Origin: Comamonadaceae bacterium
GTDB taxonomy: Bacteria > Pseudomonadota > Gammaproteobacteria > Burkholderiales > Burkholderiaceae_C
Assembly: GCA_947455465.1 (NCBI GenBank)
Contig: CANGNS010000002.1
Coordinates: 18,424-82,423, forward strand
Direction: 5' to 3'
Length of the DNA stretch: 64,000 bases
The notes beneath the pieces are model-generated. The model did no database searches. It saw nothing but the letters and a program-made list of their open reading frames with translations, and was not told the DNA's origin. The position numbers and the translations under genes were made by a program. This document shows, one piece after another, positions 8,128-16,596 of the stretch (the first letter of the stretch is position 1; each line of letters starts with the position of its first letter).

Positions 8128-9396
8128 TCACTTGCCCAAGGGGCCCCAATCGGGCTCGCGCAAATCACCGCTTTGGCCGGCCAGACGGGCTTTGACGCGG
8201 CCGTCCAGGGTGCTGGTCATCAGCGCCTCGCGGCCTTGCTGCTGGGTGGCATAAATAATCATGCGGCTATTGGGGGCAAAACTGGGGTTTTCATCGGCGC
8301 TGGTGTCGGTAATCGCTTGCGCCTGGCCGCTAGCCAAGTCCATCACATGCAGCTTAAAGGCGCCCGCCACCCGCGAGATATAGGCCAGCGAACGCCCGTC
8401 CGGGCTGACGGCGGGCGAAATGTTGTAGCTGCCCCCAAAAGTGACCCGCTCCGGGTTACCGCCTGTCACCGCCACCTTGTAGATTTGCGGCGAACCGCCC
8501 CGATCGCTGACAAAGTAAACGGTTTGGCCGTCAGGCGAAAAAGTCGGCTCGGTATCGATACCGCTGGAGGCGGCTAGGCGACGCGCCTCGGCGCCCGGTT
8601 GGGTCGCGTCCATAAGGTAAATCTGCGATCCGCCATCGCGACTGAGCGTCAGCGCCAGCGTCTTGCCGTCGGGTGACCAGCTGGGGGCGCTGTTGGAGCC
8701 CTTGAAGTTAGCGACCAGGCGGCGCTTGCCGGAATCGACGTCATGGACATAGACCACGGGTTTGCGCGACTCGAAGGACACATAGGCTAATTGGTTGCCA
8801 TTGGGCGCCCAGGATGGCGAAATAATGGGTTCGGTGCTGCGCAGCGCCGACTGCGCGCCTTCGCCATCGGCATCGGCCACCCACAGGTTGTAGACCGCGG
8901 CGCTCTTGGTGATGTAGGCGATACGGGTGGCAAAAACACCTTTTTCGCCGGTGAGCTTTTCGTAAACGGCATCAGCTATCTTGTGCGCCACCCGGCGCAT
9001 TTCACCCGCACTTACGGCATGGCTTTGGCCGCCCAGGTCTTGGCTGCGCACCGTGTCCCACAGCCGAAAACGCACTTCGTAGCGGTCCTCGGCCACCCGG
9101 GTCACGCTGCCGGTCAGCAAGGCGTCAGCCCCCTGTTTACGCCAGCTTGCCAACTCAGGGCGGGTGTTTTCGTCCAGGGCCGCGGCGTTGCCCTCGACGT
9201 TGCGAAACTGCCCACTGCGCTCCAAATCGGCCTGCACGATGGCGGCAATTCTTTGCGTCATGCCCTCGTTGCCTTTGAAAGCAGCGACAGCGATGGGAAA
9301 CTGGGTCAGACCGGTGCCAGAGACTTCTACCCTGAACTGCGCCTGCGCAGTGCAGGCCAGCAGCCAGGCGATACAGCCGAGAAAAAGCTTGTTCAT
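8128..9396 (-). CDS. tolB: Tol-Pal system protein TolB
   Basis: A 422-residue periplasmic protein from ATG 9396, with a signal peptide ending near AQAQ (residue 20). An N-terminal TolB_N domain is followed by a six-bladed WD40-like beta-propeller, seen as repeats such as PSWSPDGKTLAL, PTFSPDGQTVYF and PAVSPDGRSLAY. TolB binds Pal and the TolA/colicin machinery. tolQ, tolR and tolA are not beside it, since the next upstream gene is a divergent O-antigen ligase, so they must be encoded elsewhere. Confidence 0.95.
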   Translation of the reverse strand: MNKLFLGCIAWLLACTAQAQFRVEVSGTGLTQFPIAVAAFKGNEGMTQRIAAIVQADLERSGQFRNVEGNAAALDENTRPELASWRKQGADALLTGSVTRVAEDRYEVRFRLWDTVRSQDLGGQSHAVSAGEMRRVAHKIADAVYEKLTGEKGVFATRIAYITKSAAVYNLWVADADGEGAQSALRSTEPIISPSWAPNGNQLAYVSFESRKPVVYVHDVDSGKRRLVANFKGSNSAPSWSPDGKTLALTLSRDGGSQIYLMDATQPGAEARRLAASSGIDTEPTFSPDGQTVYFVSDRGGSPQIYKVAVTGGNPERVTFGGSYNISPAVSPDGRSLAYISRVAGAFKLHVMDLASGQAQAITDTSADENPSFAPNSRMIIYATQQQGREALMTSTLDGRVKARLAGQSGDLREPDWGPLGK

Positions 9397-9505
9397 AGCC
9401 CCTATTATCGCCAAGCCCCGCAAATCGTCGGTGAAGCGAGCGCTGGCCAGCCCCACGTACCGTGTGTAATAGACTGGCGCCGCCCTCTCGCACCGCTATT
9501 TATCC

Positions 9506-10780
9506 ATGACCTTCTCCCCTGCAGCACCGTCCGAGCCCCTGCGCCTGCCGCCGTGGCAATTTGGGCTGCTGTGTTTTGTGGCGCTCTCGCCCAGTCTGGG
9601 TACCGCGCTGGCCGCCCTGGGTCGCTTGGCGCTGTATGTGCTGGCCTTGGGCGTGTTGCTGGCGGCGGCGCAGCGTGGACGCATCCACGGCCCCGCCTGG
9701 CGCGCCCACGCGGGTTTGACTGCTATTTTGGTGGGTGTATGCGCATTTCTGGCCCTGAGCACGGCTTGGTCCAGCGTGGACGGCCCCAGCGCTCTGTGGG
9801 CCTGGTCGCGCCACGCCCGGATTTTGGCCATACCTCTGTTGTACTACCTGGTGCGCGACGCCGGCCAGGGGCGCAGCTTGCTGCATATATTCATTCTGAC
9901 GCAGGTGTTTGTCGGCCTGAGCTCCTGGCTGCTGGTGGCTGGTATCCATCCGCCCTGGATTTCGGCAGTCGACCCAGACGCCACTTTTGCCTCGTACGGC
10001 AGCTATTTGGAAGAAACCATTGCCCAGGCCACGACCGCCGGCCTGCTGTGGTTTGAGCGCGACCGCATTTTTGGACCGCGTGGGCGTGCGCTGGCGATCG
10101 CCTTGGCGCTGAGCACAGCGGTGCTGGCCTTGTTCTTTCTGCGCGGGCGCAGCGGGCATGTGGTGCTGTTGGCCATAGGCGCCTTGGTGGCCATGCAAGC
10201 GCTGCCGCCGGGGCGGCGCTGGCTGGCGCTGTTGCTACCCTTTGTGGCGGCAGCGCTTTTGTGGTTTGCCGCGCCCAATTTCCGCGACCGGGTGAACCAG
10301 GTGGTTCAGGAGTCTTCGGTCTACCGCCAGCAAGGCAGCGTTAACTCCTCGTCGGGCGAGCGCCTGTTGTACTGGCAAACCTCGCTGCAAGCCATCACAG
10401 AGCGTCCGCTCCTGGGTTTTGGCGCGGGCAGCTGGAACCATGAATTTCGCCGTCTGCTGCAAGACACCACGGTGCAAACCCCTATGGATGTCGACAACCC
10501 GCACCAGCTTTACCTGCTCTGGACGGTCGAAGGCGGCGTGGTAGGCCTGGCCTGCCTGTTGGCCGCGCTCGCTTGGCCGCTGCGCCAGGCGCGTCACCTG
10601 GCCAGTGCCGACGCCTGGGCCCTGCGCACCATGGTGTGCGCACTGGCGGTCTCGGGGCTCTTCAATTCCATGATTTACGGCATCGGTATGGGCGACTTCT
10701 TTTGTGTCGGAATGGGTATATTGCTCAGTCTGGTGCCGTCCGGTACCGCGCCAACACCTGCTACGCACCCACCGCTATGA
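9506..10780 (+). CDS. O-antigen ligase / Wzy-type polymerase family membrane protein
   Basis: A 424-residue polytopic inner-membrane protein with roughly ten hydrophobic segments and one large periplasmic loop (about 265-350). The loop holds the Wzy_C signature region (SSGERLLYWQTSLQAITERPLLGFGAGSW), with a downstream NPHQLYLLWTVEGG. Proteins of this family join O-antigen to lipid A-core in the periplasm (WaaL) or polymerise O-units (Wzy); sequence alone does not separate them. Coupling to msbA by an ATGA overlap favours an LPS export and ligation role. Confidence 0.82.
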   Translation: MTFSPAAPSEPLRLPPWQFGLLCFVALSPSLGTALAALGRLALYVLALGVLLAAAQRGRIHGPAWRAHAGLTAILVGVCAFLALSTAWSSVDGPSALWAWSRHARILAIPLLYYLVRDAGQGRSLLHIFILTQVFVGLSSWLLVAGIHPPWISAVDPDATFASYGSYLEETIAQATTAGLLWFERDRIFGPRGRALAIALALSTAVLALFFLRGRSGHVVLLAIGALVAMQALPPGRRWLALLLPFVAAALLWFAAPNFRDRVNQVVQESSVYRQQGSVNSSSGERLLYWQTSLQAITERPLLGFGAGSWNHEFRRLLQDTTVQTPMDVDNPHQLYLLWTVEGGVVGLACLLAALAWPLRQARHLASADAWALRTMVCALAVSGLFNSMIYGIGMGDFFCVGMGILLSLVPSGTAPTPATHPPL

Positions 10781-12525
10781 CCGACCACGCCCCGCCCCCC
10801 GAACGCCGTTTGCGCCAGCGCCTGGTCCGGGTGTTCGCCTATTTTTCGCAGCCCCTGTTCGCATGGATCGGTTTGGCAGTCTCGGTGCTGGTGGGGGCGG
10901 TGCTGGAGCCGGCCATTCCTGCGCTACTCAAGCCGCTGCTGGACCAGGGCTTTAACTCCACCAACACCATTCCCGTCTGGCTGATCCCGGTGGCGGTGGT
11001 TTCGCTGTTCATGCTGCGCTCGCTGGCCTCCTACCTGGGCGATATTGCGCTGGCCAAAATCGCCCAAACCGGCCTGCAATCCTTGCGCACGCAGATGTTT
11101 GCCAGCATCAGCGTGGCCGATTTGAGCCTGTTTCGCAAACATCCGGCCACGGCGTTGGCCAACACCGTGGTCTACGAGGCCACCAACGGCGCGGTGCTGC
11201 TGCTCCAATCGGTGACCACGGTCGTGAAAGACAGCCTGACCTTGGTCGCCTTTGCGGGCTATCTGCTTTACCTGAACTGGCAACTGTCCACGATTGTGGT
11301 GCTGGTGTTTCCGCTGGTGGCCATCGTAATGCGCGCCATCTCCAAGCGCGTGTATGCGCTGACCAAGGCCTCGCAGCAGGCCGTCGACCAGCTGGCCTAT
11401 GTGGTCGAAGAAAGCGTGCTCGCACACAAAGAAATTCGCATCCAAAATGCCGAGCAGCACCAGCAAGAACGCTTTCACGCCGTCAACACCAGCCTGCGGC
11501 GCTTGGCCATGAAGTCTGCCATCGTCGGCTCGGCGGTAGCGCCGGTGACCAACTTTTTCGCCTCGATTGCGCTCTCAGCGGTCATTTCGGTAGCCATCAT
11601 GCAAAGCCAAGCCAACCATATGTCGGCCGGCGGTTTTGTGGCATTTGTCACTGCCATGCTGATGATGATTGCGCCCATCAAGCACCTTTCGGACGTATCC
11701 AGCACCATCACCCGAGGCATGGTGGCCGCCGAGCGGGCCATCGACCTGGTGGAAAATGTCGACATCGAGCAAGGCGGCAGCTTCCAGCTCACACGCGCCC
11801 GGGGCGAGGTGGCGCTGCAGCAGGTGCGTGTGCGCTACCCCGGCGCCACCGAGGATGCACTGCACCACATTGATCTGCACATCGCACCGGGCCAATTCAT
11901 TGCGCTGGTGGGTTTGTCCGGTTCGGGCAAAACCACGCTGGCCAGTTTGCTGCCGCGCTTTGTGGAATGCAGCGAAGGCAGCGTTAGCCTCGATGGCGTG
12001 CCTCTGCCGGAATGGGATTTACCTTGCCTGCGCAGCCAGTTTGCGCTGGTGGGGCAAAACGTCATCATGTTCAATGACACGGTGCTCAACAACATCGCAC
12101 TGGGTCACACCGCCGACCCAGAAAAGGCCTGGCGGGCCTTAGAGGCGGCCAACCTGGCCCAGCGCGTGCGCGACCTGCCCCAGGGCCTGGACACCATTGT
12201 CGGCCACAACGCCGGCTTGCTCTCAGGCGGCGAGCGCCAGCGCCTGGCAATTGCCCGGGCGATTTACAAGGATGCGCCGGTACTGATTCTGGACGAGGCG
12301 ACCTCGGCGCTGGACACCGATACCGACAGCCTGGTACAAGCGTCTTTGCGCAACGCCATGGCCGGACGCACCACGATTGCCATTGCGCATCGGCTCACGA
12401 CCATCCGCGACGCCGATTGCATTTATGTGCTGGGCCACGGCCGCATCTTGCAGCACGGCAACCACGATGCGCTGATGGCGCAAGGCGGCGCCTATCTGGA
12501 CTTTATTCGCCTGAGCCAGAGCTAA
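10777..12525 (+). CDS. msbA: Lipid A export ABC transporter, fused permease/ATPase MsbA
   Basis: A 582-residue half-transporter from ATG 10777, overlapping the ligase stop by 4 bases. Six membrane helices fill about 20-310. The ATPase carries Walker A GLSGSGKTT, signature LSGGERQRLAIARA, Walker B VLILDEATSALD, and the H-loop His in IAHRLTTI. MsbA flips core-lipid A across the inner membrane. An upstream in-frame extension inside the ligase gene is rejected. The 3' end overlaps the convergent GT9 gene by 23 bases. Confidence 0.93.
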   Translation: MTDHAPPPERRLRQRLVRVFAYFSQPLFAWIGLAVSVLVGAVLEPAIPALLKPLLDQGFNSTNTIPVWLIPVAVVSLFMLRSLASYLGDIALAKIAQTGLQSLRTQMFASISVADLSLFRKHPATALANTVVYEATNGAVLLLQSVTTVVKDSLTLVAFAGYLLYLNWQLSTIVVLVFPLVAIVMRAISKRVYALTKASQQAVDQLAYVVEESVLAHKEIRIQNAEQHQQERFHAVNTSLRRLAMKSAIVGSAVAPVTNFFASIALSAVISVAIMQSQANHMSAGGFVAFVTAMLMMIAPIKHLSDVSSTITRGMVAAERAIDLVENVDIEQGGSFQLTRARGEVALQQVRVRYPGATEDALHHIDLHIAPGQFIALVGLSGSGKTTLASLLPRFVECSEGSVSLDGVPLPEWDLPCLRSQFALVGQNVIMFNDTVLNNIALGHTADPEKAWRALEAANLAQRVRDLPQGLDTIVGHNAGLLSGGERQRLAIARAIYKDAPVLILDEATSALDTDTDSLVQASLRNAMAGRTTIAIAHRLTTIRDADCIYVLGHGRILQHGNHDALMAQGGAYLDFIRLSQS

Positions 12526-13612
12526 TCAGGTCCAAGGCGGCGCTGGCAAACTGCGCTGCGTCGGGCTGCACCAGGCAGCGCACACCGGCTTGGTGGTGGT
12601 AGGACGGCGGCGTTGCAAAATTAAACCAGCACAGCGTCGGCACCCCCAGCGCCACGGCCATGTGGTAGGGGCCAGAGTCGCTGGAGACGACCAAATCGGC
12701 CTGGGCCAGCAAAGCGGCCGACTCCTCAATAGAAAGCTGCCCCGCCCAATCCTGCACCACGCAGGCAGCACCCAAGGTGTGCAAGTGCGCCTGGAAAAGC
12801 TGCACAAACTGGCTATTTACCTCGGCCTCAAATCCAGCACCTGACAAATGCAAATCAAAAGGGGCCCGCGCGAATAAGGCGGCCAGCGCCTGCACCAAAT
12901 CCGCCAGCGCGGGCCGCTTGGGCAAGGCATCCTCGGTACCGCAGCCAATGTTGAGCACCACCAAGCGCCGTCCGGCACCCGGCCCTAGTGCGTGACGAGC
13001 CTGCCAAGCCAGGCCTTTGGCCGATAGGCGCAGCGTAATGGGCGTGCCAGCGCGCGCAATGCCCAGAGCTGCCAGGGCCACAAAGTCGCGCTCGGTGTAG
13101 TCCATCGGCTTGGGCAAGCCGTGCAGGCGCTGGTAGGCGCGGCTGGACGGCGCGCTCAAGTCATAAAAAAAGCGCCGCAGCGGGAACTGGGCAATACCGA
13201 CTGCCAGCGCCGACTTGGCCCGCGCCATGCGCCGCGCCAGCAGGGCGGTGCGGATACCGCCAACTTCGCAATCAATCACCAGATCGAGCGGCTGGCCCTG
13301 CAGCGCGGTCTGCATCTGCCCGTAAATGGCGTCCATGGGCAGCCGGCGCTGCTTGGCGCTGCCAGGGCGGCCTTCTTTCACGGTCACAAAGTGCGCACTG
13401 GCCAGCAGATAGTGGCTGCTTATCAGCTCCTGCACCACATAGCCGGCGTGGTTGCTCAGCATGCACAAATGCAGCTGCACCTGCGGCCAGCGCGCCTTGA
13501 GCGCTGCCCACGCTGCCGAACTGCGCAGCAAATCGCCCACGCCCATGCTGTGCGACTTGATCAGCAAAATATGGCGCGGTGCCTGTAACCGCGCCTGGAT
13601 GTCTGCCCTCAT
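12503..13612 (-). CDS. Glycosyltransferase family 9 (heptosyltransferase-like)
   Basis: A 369-residue GT-B protein. The N-terminal start HILLIKSHSMGVGDLLRSSAA matches the ADP-heptose:LPS heptosyltransferase family opening. The C-terminal donor site shows VVSSDSGPYHMAVALGVPTLCWF. It probably adds heptose or a related sugar to an LPS core or other glycan at the inner face of the membrane. It differs from the clear waaC at 46262. It overlaps galE by 4 bases and shares 23 bases tail-to-tail with msbA. Confidence 0.85.
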   Translation of the reverse strand: MRADIQARLQAPRHILLIKSHSMGVGDLLRSSAAWAALKARWPQVQLHLCMLSNHAGYVVQELISSHYLLASAHFVTVKEGRPGSAKQRRLPMDAIYGQMQTALQGQPLDLVIDCEVGGIRTALLARRMARAKSALAVGIAQFPLRRFFYDLSAPSSRAYQRLHGLPKPMDYTERDFVALAALGIARAGTPITLRLSAKGLAWQARHALGPGAGRRLVVLNIGCGTEDALPKRPALADLVQALAALFARAPFDLHLSGAGFEAEVNSQFVQLFQAHLHTLGAACVVQDWAGQLSIEESAALLAQADLVVSSDSGPYHMAVALGVPTLCWFNFATPPSYHHQAGVRCLVQPDAAQFASAALDLISSGSGE

Positions 13613-14637
13613 GGGGGCGCGCCGTCCGTGCGGTCGGCTGCCAGTGCCTGCTGCCAGCGCCAGGCATCAGCGCACATGGCCGACAGCGGCAATTGGGCAC
13701 GCCAGCCCAAAGCGCTGTGCGCCAGGTCGGTGGCGGCATAACAAGCGGCCACATCGCCCGGGCGGCGGTCCACAAAACGCAGCGCAACAGGCCGGCCACT
13801 GGCCACCTCAAAAGCCTGCACCATTTGCAGCACACTGATGCCCTGCCCGGTGCCCAGATTGACGGTAATACCTTTGCCCGACTGCTGCAAATACCGAAGC
13901 GCCGCAACATGGCCTTGCGCCAGATCGACCACATGGATGTAATCGCGCACGCCTGTGCCATCCGAAGTGGGATAGTCCCGCCCAAAGACCTGCAATTCGG
14001 GACGCAGGCCGGCGGCCACCTGGGCGATGTAGGGCATCAGGTTGTTAGGCACCCCTTGCGGGCTCTCGCCCAGTAGCGCGCTGGGGTGCGCGCCCACCGG
14101 ATTGAAGTAGCGCAGCAAGGCCACTTGCCAGCGGCTGTCGGCGCCTTGCAGCTCGCGCAGCAGGTCCTCGCACAGCAATTTGCTGCGTCCGTAAGGGTTG
14201 GTGCTGCGCAAAGGCGCCGATTCGGCAATGGGCACGCTGTCCGGCTCGCCGTACACCGTGGCCGAGGAGCTAAAGACCAGGCGGCGCACGCTGGCGCGCT
14301 CCATGGCAGCCACCAGGCACGCGGTGCCGCCCACGTTGTTGTCCAGGTACAGCGCCGCCTGTTGCCAGGACTGGCCGACCGATTTGAGGCCGGCAAAGTG
14401 CATCACCGCCTCGATGCGGTGGGCGGCAAATACCTGGTCCAAGGCCGCCGCATCGCGCACATCCGCCTGCACAAAAGGGGCGCGTTTGCCGGTTAAAGCG
14501 GCCAGCCGGTCCAGCACGTCCGGCGTGCTATTGCACAGATTGTCTAGCAGCACCACGTCCCAGCCAGCAGCCATGAGCTCGGCGGCCGCATGGGCGCCGA
14601 GGTAGCCGGTACCGCCGGTAATCAAAATAGTGGCCAT
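13609..14637 (-). CDS. galE: UDP-glucose 4-epimerase
   Basis: A 342-residue extended SDR. The NAD loop is GGTGYLGAHAA at 7-17; the catalytic set is SSSATVYG and the YxxxK of NPYGRSKLL. It interconverts UDP-glucose and UDP-galactose (or the N-acetyl forms), supplying sugars for the neighbouring glycosyltransferases. It sits in the reverse run deacetylase-GT4-galE-GT9 with gaps of 5 bases or overlaps. Confidence 0.93.
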   Translation of the reverse strand: MATILITGGTGYLGAHAAAELMAAGWDVVLLDNLCNSTPDVLDRLAALTGKRAPFVQADVRDAAALDQVFAAHRIEAVMHFAGLKSVGQSWQQAALYLDNNVGGTACLVAAMERASVRRLVFSSSATVYGEPDSVPIAESAPLRSTNPYGRSKLLCEDLLRELQGADSRWQVALLRYFNPVGAHPSALLGESPQGVPNNLMPYIAQVAAGLRPELQVFGRDYPTSDGTGVRDYIHVVDLAQGHVAALRYLQQSGKGITVNLGTGQGISVLQMVQAFEVASGRPVALRFVDRRPGDVAACYAATDLAHSALGWRAQLPLSAMCADAWRWQQALAADRTDGAPP

Positions 14638-14642
14638 AGGTC

Positions 14643-15851
14643 CTAGGTTTGCTGCGGCCCGGCGGCGCCCTGGGCCAGCACTTGCTGGTAAATCTGGTGC
14701 TGCTGTTTGGCGATTTCGGGCCAGACATGCTGCGCGGCAAACTGCGCTGCGCGCCCGACCATGGCCGCGCGCAAAGCGCTGTCTTGGCGAAGGCGGCCCA
14801 CAGCCGATGCGATGGGCGCCTCGTCCTGCGGATTGTCCAGCATCCAGGCGGCACCGGCCGCTTGCACCAGGTCCGAGGCCAGGCAGTAAGGCGAAACGCT
14901 CAGGAGCACTGGCACTTGGGCGGCAAAGGCCTCAAGCACTACGAGCGGGAAAATATCGTCCAAGGTCGCATGCACGTGGCAGTCGGCGGCGGCAAAGGCG
15001 ATGGAGGCGTCGGCCAGCAAGCCGGTAAACACCACCCGGCCCTCAAGCGCGCCCTGCGCACACCGCGCGCGCCACTGCGCTACCTGGGCCGGTGCACCGC
15101 CGACCACCAGCACGCACACGTCGGCCGGCAAGAGCGGCAGGCTGCGCAGCACGGCAGGCAAGCCTTTTTTCTCAAAGTTGTGGCCAATGACCAAAAGCAC
15201 CCAAGCTTGCGCAGGCAAGCCCAAAGTCTGGCGCACCTCGGTTGGCGACAGGGGCGCCTGGCCGGCCACCGGCGCGGCCATGCCGGGCGTCACCACGCTC
15301 AAGCGGGTGCGCGCCACGCCGTAGGTGCGCGCGATGATGTCCGCCAGCGCGGGCGCCACGGCCACTATGCGCTTGCCCGGCCCGCCGGCAAAGCGCAGGC
15401 CTTCCAGAGCCAGGTGGGCCAACAGGCGCGGGCTGGTCCACACCTTGAGGTACTGCAGCGCCTGGCGCCCAGCGCTGCGCGGGGTGCCAAAAATGCTGTA
15501 GCGCATGGGCCGCACATGGGCGGTTTGCACCTGGCCGTGCCAGGTGTTCTCGTGCGAGTGCACCAGCGCAAAGCCACTGCGGCTTTGCCACCAGGACCAC
15601 AGCGCAAAAATCCACTGCGCAATCCAGCGCGGGCGGCGCAGGTTGCGCCCCATGCGGTGCAGGGTAAGGCGCTCGTCCACCACATCCGAGCGCTCGCAAA
15701 ACACATGGATGTCATAGTCTTCCGGGAACTGTGCAGCCAGGTGCAGCGCCAGTTGGACGGCGTAGTTTTCCGCACCGCCGGCACTTTTGCTGAAGTGCCG
15801 CGTCAAGATGGCAAGGCGAACGGGGTGGGCGGCAGTCATGGGCGCAGGCAT
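14643..15851 (-). CDS. Glycosyltransferase family 4 (GT-B)
   Basis: A 402-residue GT-B enzyme. The N-terminal acceptor domain begins LAILTRHFSKSAGGAENYAVQLA, as in WaaG-like and mannosyltransferase-like GT4 proteins. The C-terminal donor domain carries the GxxxEKKG-like segment GHNFEKKGLPAVL and the ExxxxxxPxxx motif in FPLVVLEAFAAQVPVLLS. It transfers a sugar from a nucleotide sugar during core or exopolysaccharide assembly. Donor and acceptor are not predictable. Confidence 0.85.
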   Translation of the reverse strand: MPAPMTAAHPVRLAILTRHFSKSAGGAENYAVQLALHLAAQFPEDYDIHVFCERSDVVDERLTLHRMGRNLRRPRWIAQWIFALWSWWQSRSGFALVHSHENTWHGQVQTAHVRPMRYSIFGTPRSAGRQALQYLKVWTSPRLLAHLALEGLRFAGGPGKRIVAVAPALADIIARTYGVARTRLSVVTPGMAAPVAGQAPLSPTEVRQTLGLPAQAWVLLVIGHNFEKKGLPAVLRSLPLLPADVCVLVVGGAPAQVAQWRARCAQGALEGRVVFTGLLADASIAFAAADCHVHATLDDIFPLVVLEAFAAQVPVLLSVSPYCLASDLVQAAGAAWMLDNPQDEAPIASAVGRLRQDSALRAAMVGRAAQFAAQHVWPEIAKQQHQIYQQVLAQGAAGPQQT

Positions 15852-15854
15852 GGT

Positions 15855-16580
15855 TCAGGAGGGCCGCTGGTTTTCGTAGGACGTGAAAACTTTCAGCAGA
15901 AACTGCGGCAAGTAGGTCGAGCGCACCACGGGCACGCGCACCAGCGTGAACAAATCATCGCCGGGCTGCACCTTGCCGCGCAGCGTGGTGGTCGCGCTGG
16001 CATAGCCAGCAGCGCGTGCCATGGCGACATGCTGGGGCGAGAACATGCCAAACGGGTAGCAAAAATGCGCTACCTCCTGCCCCACCATGTCCTCCAAAGC
16101 GCTTTTGCAGCCGGCAATTTCCTGCTGCGCCTGCGCATCGGGCAAGGTGGGTAGTTGCACATGCTTATGGGTGTGCGCGCCAATGTCCATGCCCGCCCGC
16201 ACCCATTGGCGGATTTGGTCGGCGCTCATCAGGTCGGCGGGCAGCACGCCATGGGCCAGGTCCCAGTGGTTGCTTTGGCCTAGCAAGCCGCTCATCACGT
16301 AGCAGGTGGCAGTAAAACCGCAAGCCTGCAAGACCGGCAGGGCGTGTTCCAGGTTGTTGCAATAGCCATCGTCCAGGGTAATACCCACCACCTTGCCCTG
16401 GCGCTCGCCGCGTAAATACGGCATCAGATCGGGCATCGACACGCCCCGGTAGCCCAGGCTTTTGAGCAAACGCATCTGCGACGCAAAGCGCGCTGGCGGC
16501 ACATACAGGCTGCGAAAACCGGCCGGCGGCGGCGGTGCCTGCGCTATCTGGTGGTAAGTGAGGATGGCGTACTGGGGCAT
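15855..16580 (-). CDS. Polysaccharide deacetylase family protein (NodB fold, CE4)
   Basis: A 241-residue protein without a signal peptide. Metal-site motif 1 is TLDDGY (Asp-Asp near residues 70-71), and motif 2 is GAHTHKH with the HxxxH pair. A later RxxF-like catalytic region is FCYPFGM. CE4 enzymes remove N- or O-acetyl groups from polysaccharides; bacterial cytoplasmic members in LPS or capsule loci act on lipid-linked or nucleotide-linked sugars. It sits 16 bases from rng and 3 bases before the GT4 gene. Confidence 0.85.
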   Translation of the reverse strand: MPQYAILTYHQIAQAPPPPAGFRSLYVPPARFASQMRLLKSLGYRGVSMPDLMPYLRGERQGKVVGITLDDGYCNNLEHALPVLQACGFTATCYVMSGLLGQSNHWDLAHGVLPADLMSADQIRQWVRAGMDIGAHTHKHVQLPTLPDAQAQQEIAGCKSALEDMVGQEVAHFCYPFGMFSPQHVAMARAAGYASATTTLRGKVQPGDDLFTLVRVPVVRSTYLPQFLLKVFTSYENQRPS

Positions 16581-16596
16581 GGGCGCAGAAAAAGCG

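Noticed and set aside
8791..10056. A 421-codon plus-strand frame spanning tolB and the O-antigen ligase start
   Set aside because: It crosses the divergent gap and two well-supported genes in a different frame.
14649..16154. A 501-codon plus-strand open frame opposite the GT4 and deacetylase genes
   Set aside because: It is a shadow of the minus-strand genes, with no motif and no ribosome site.
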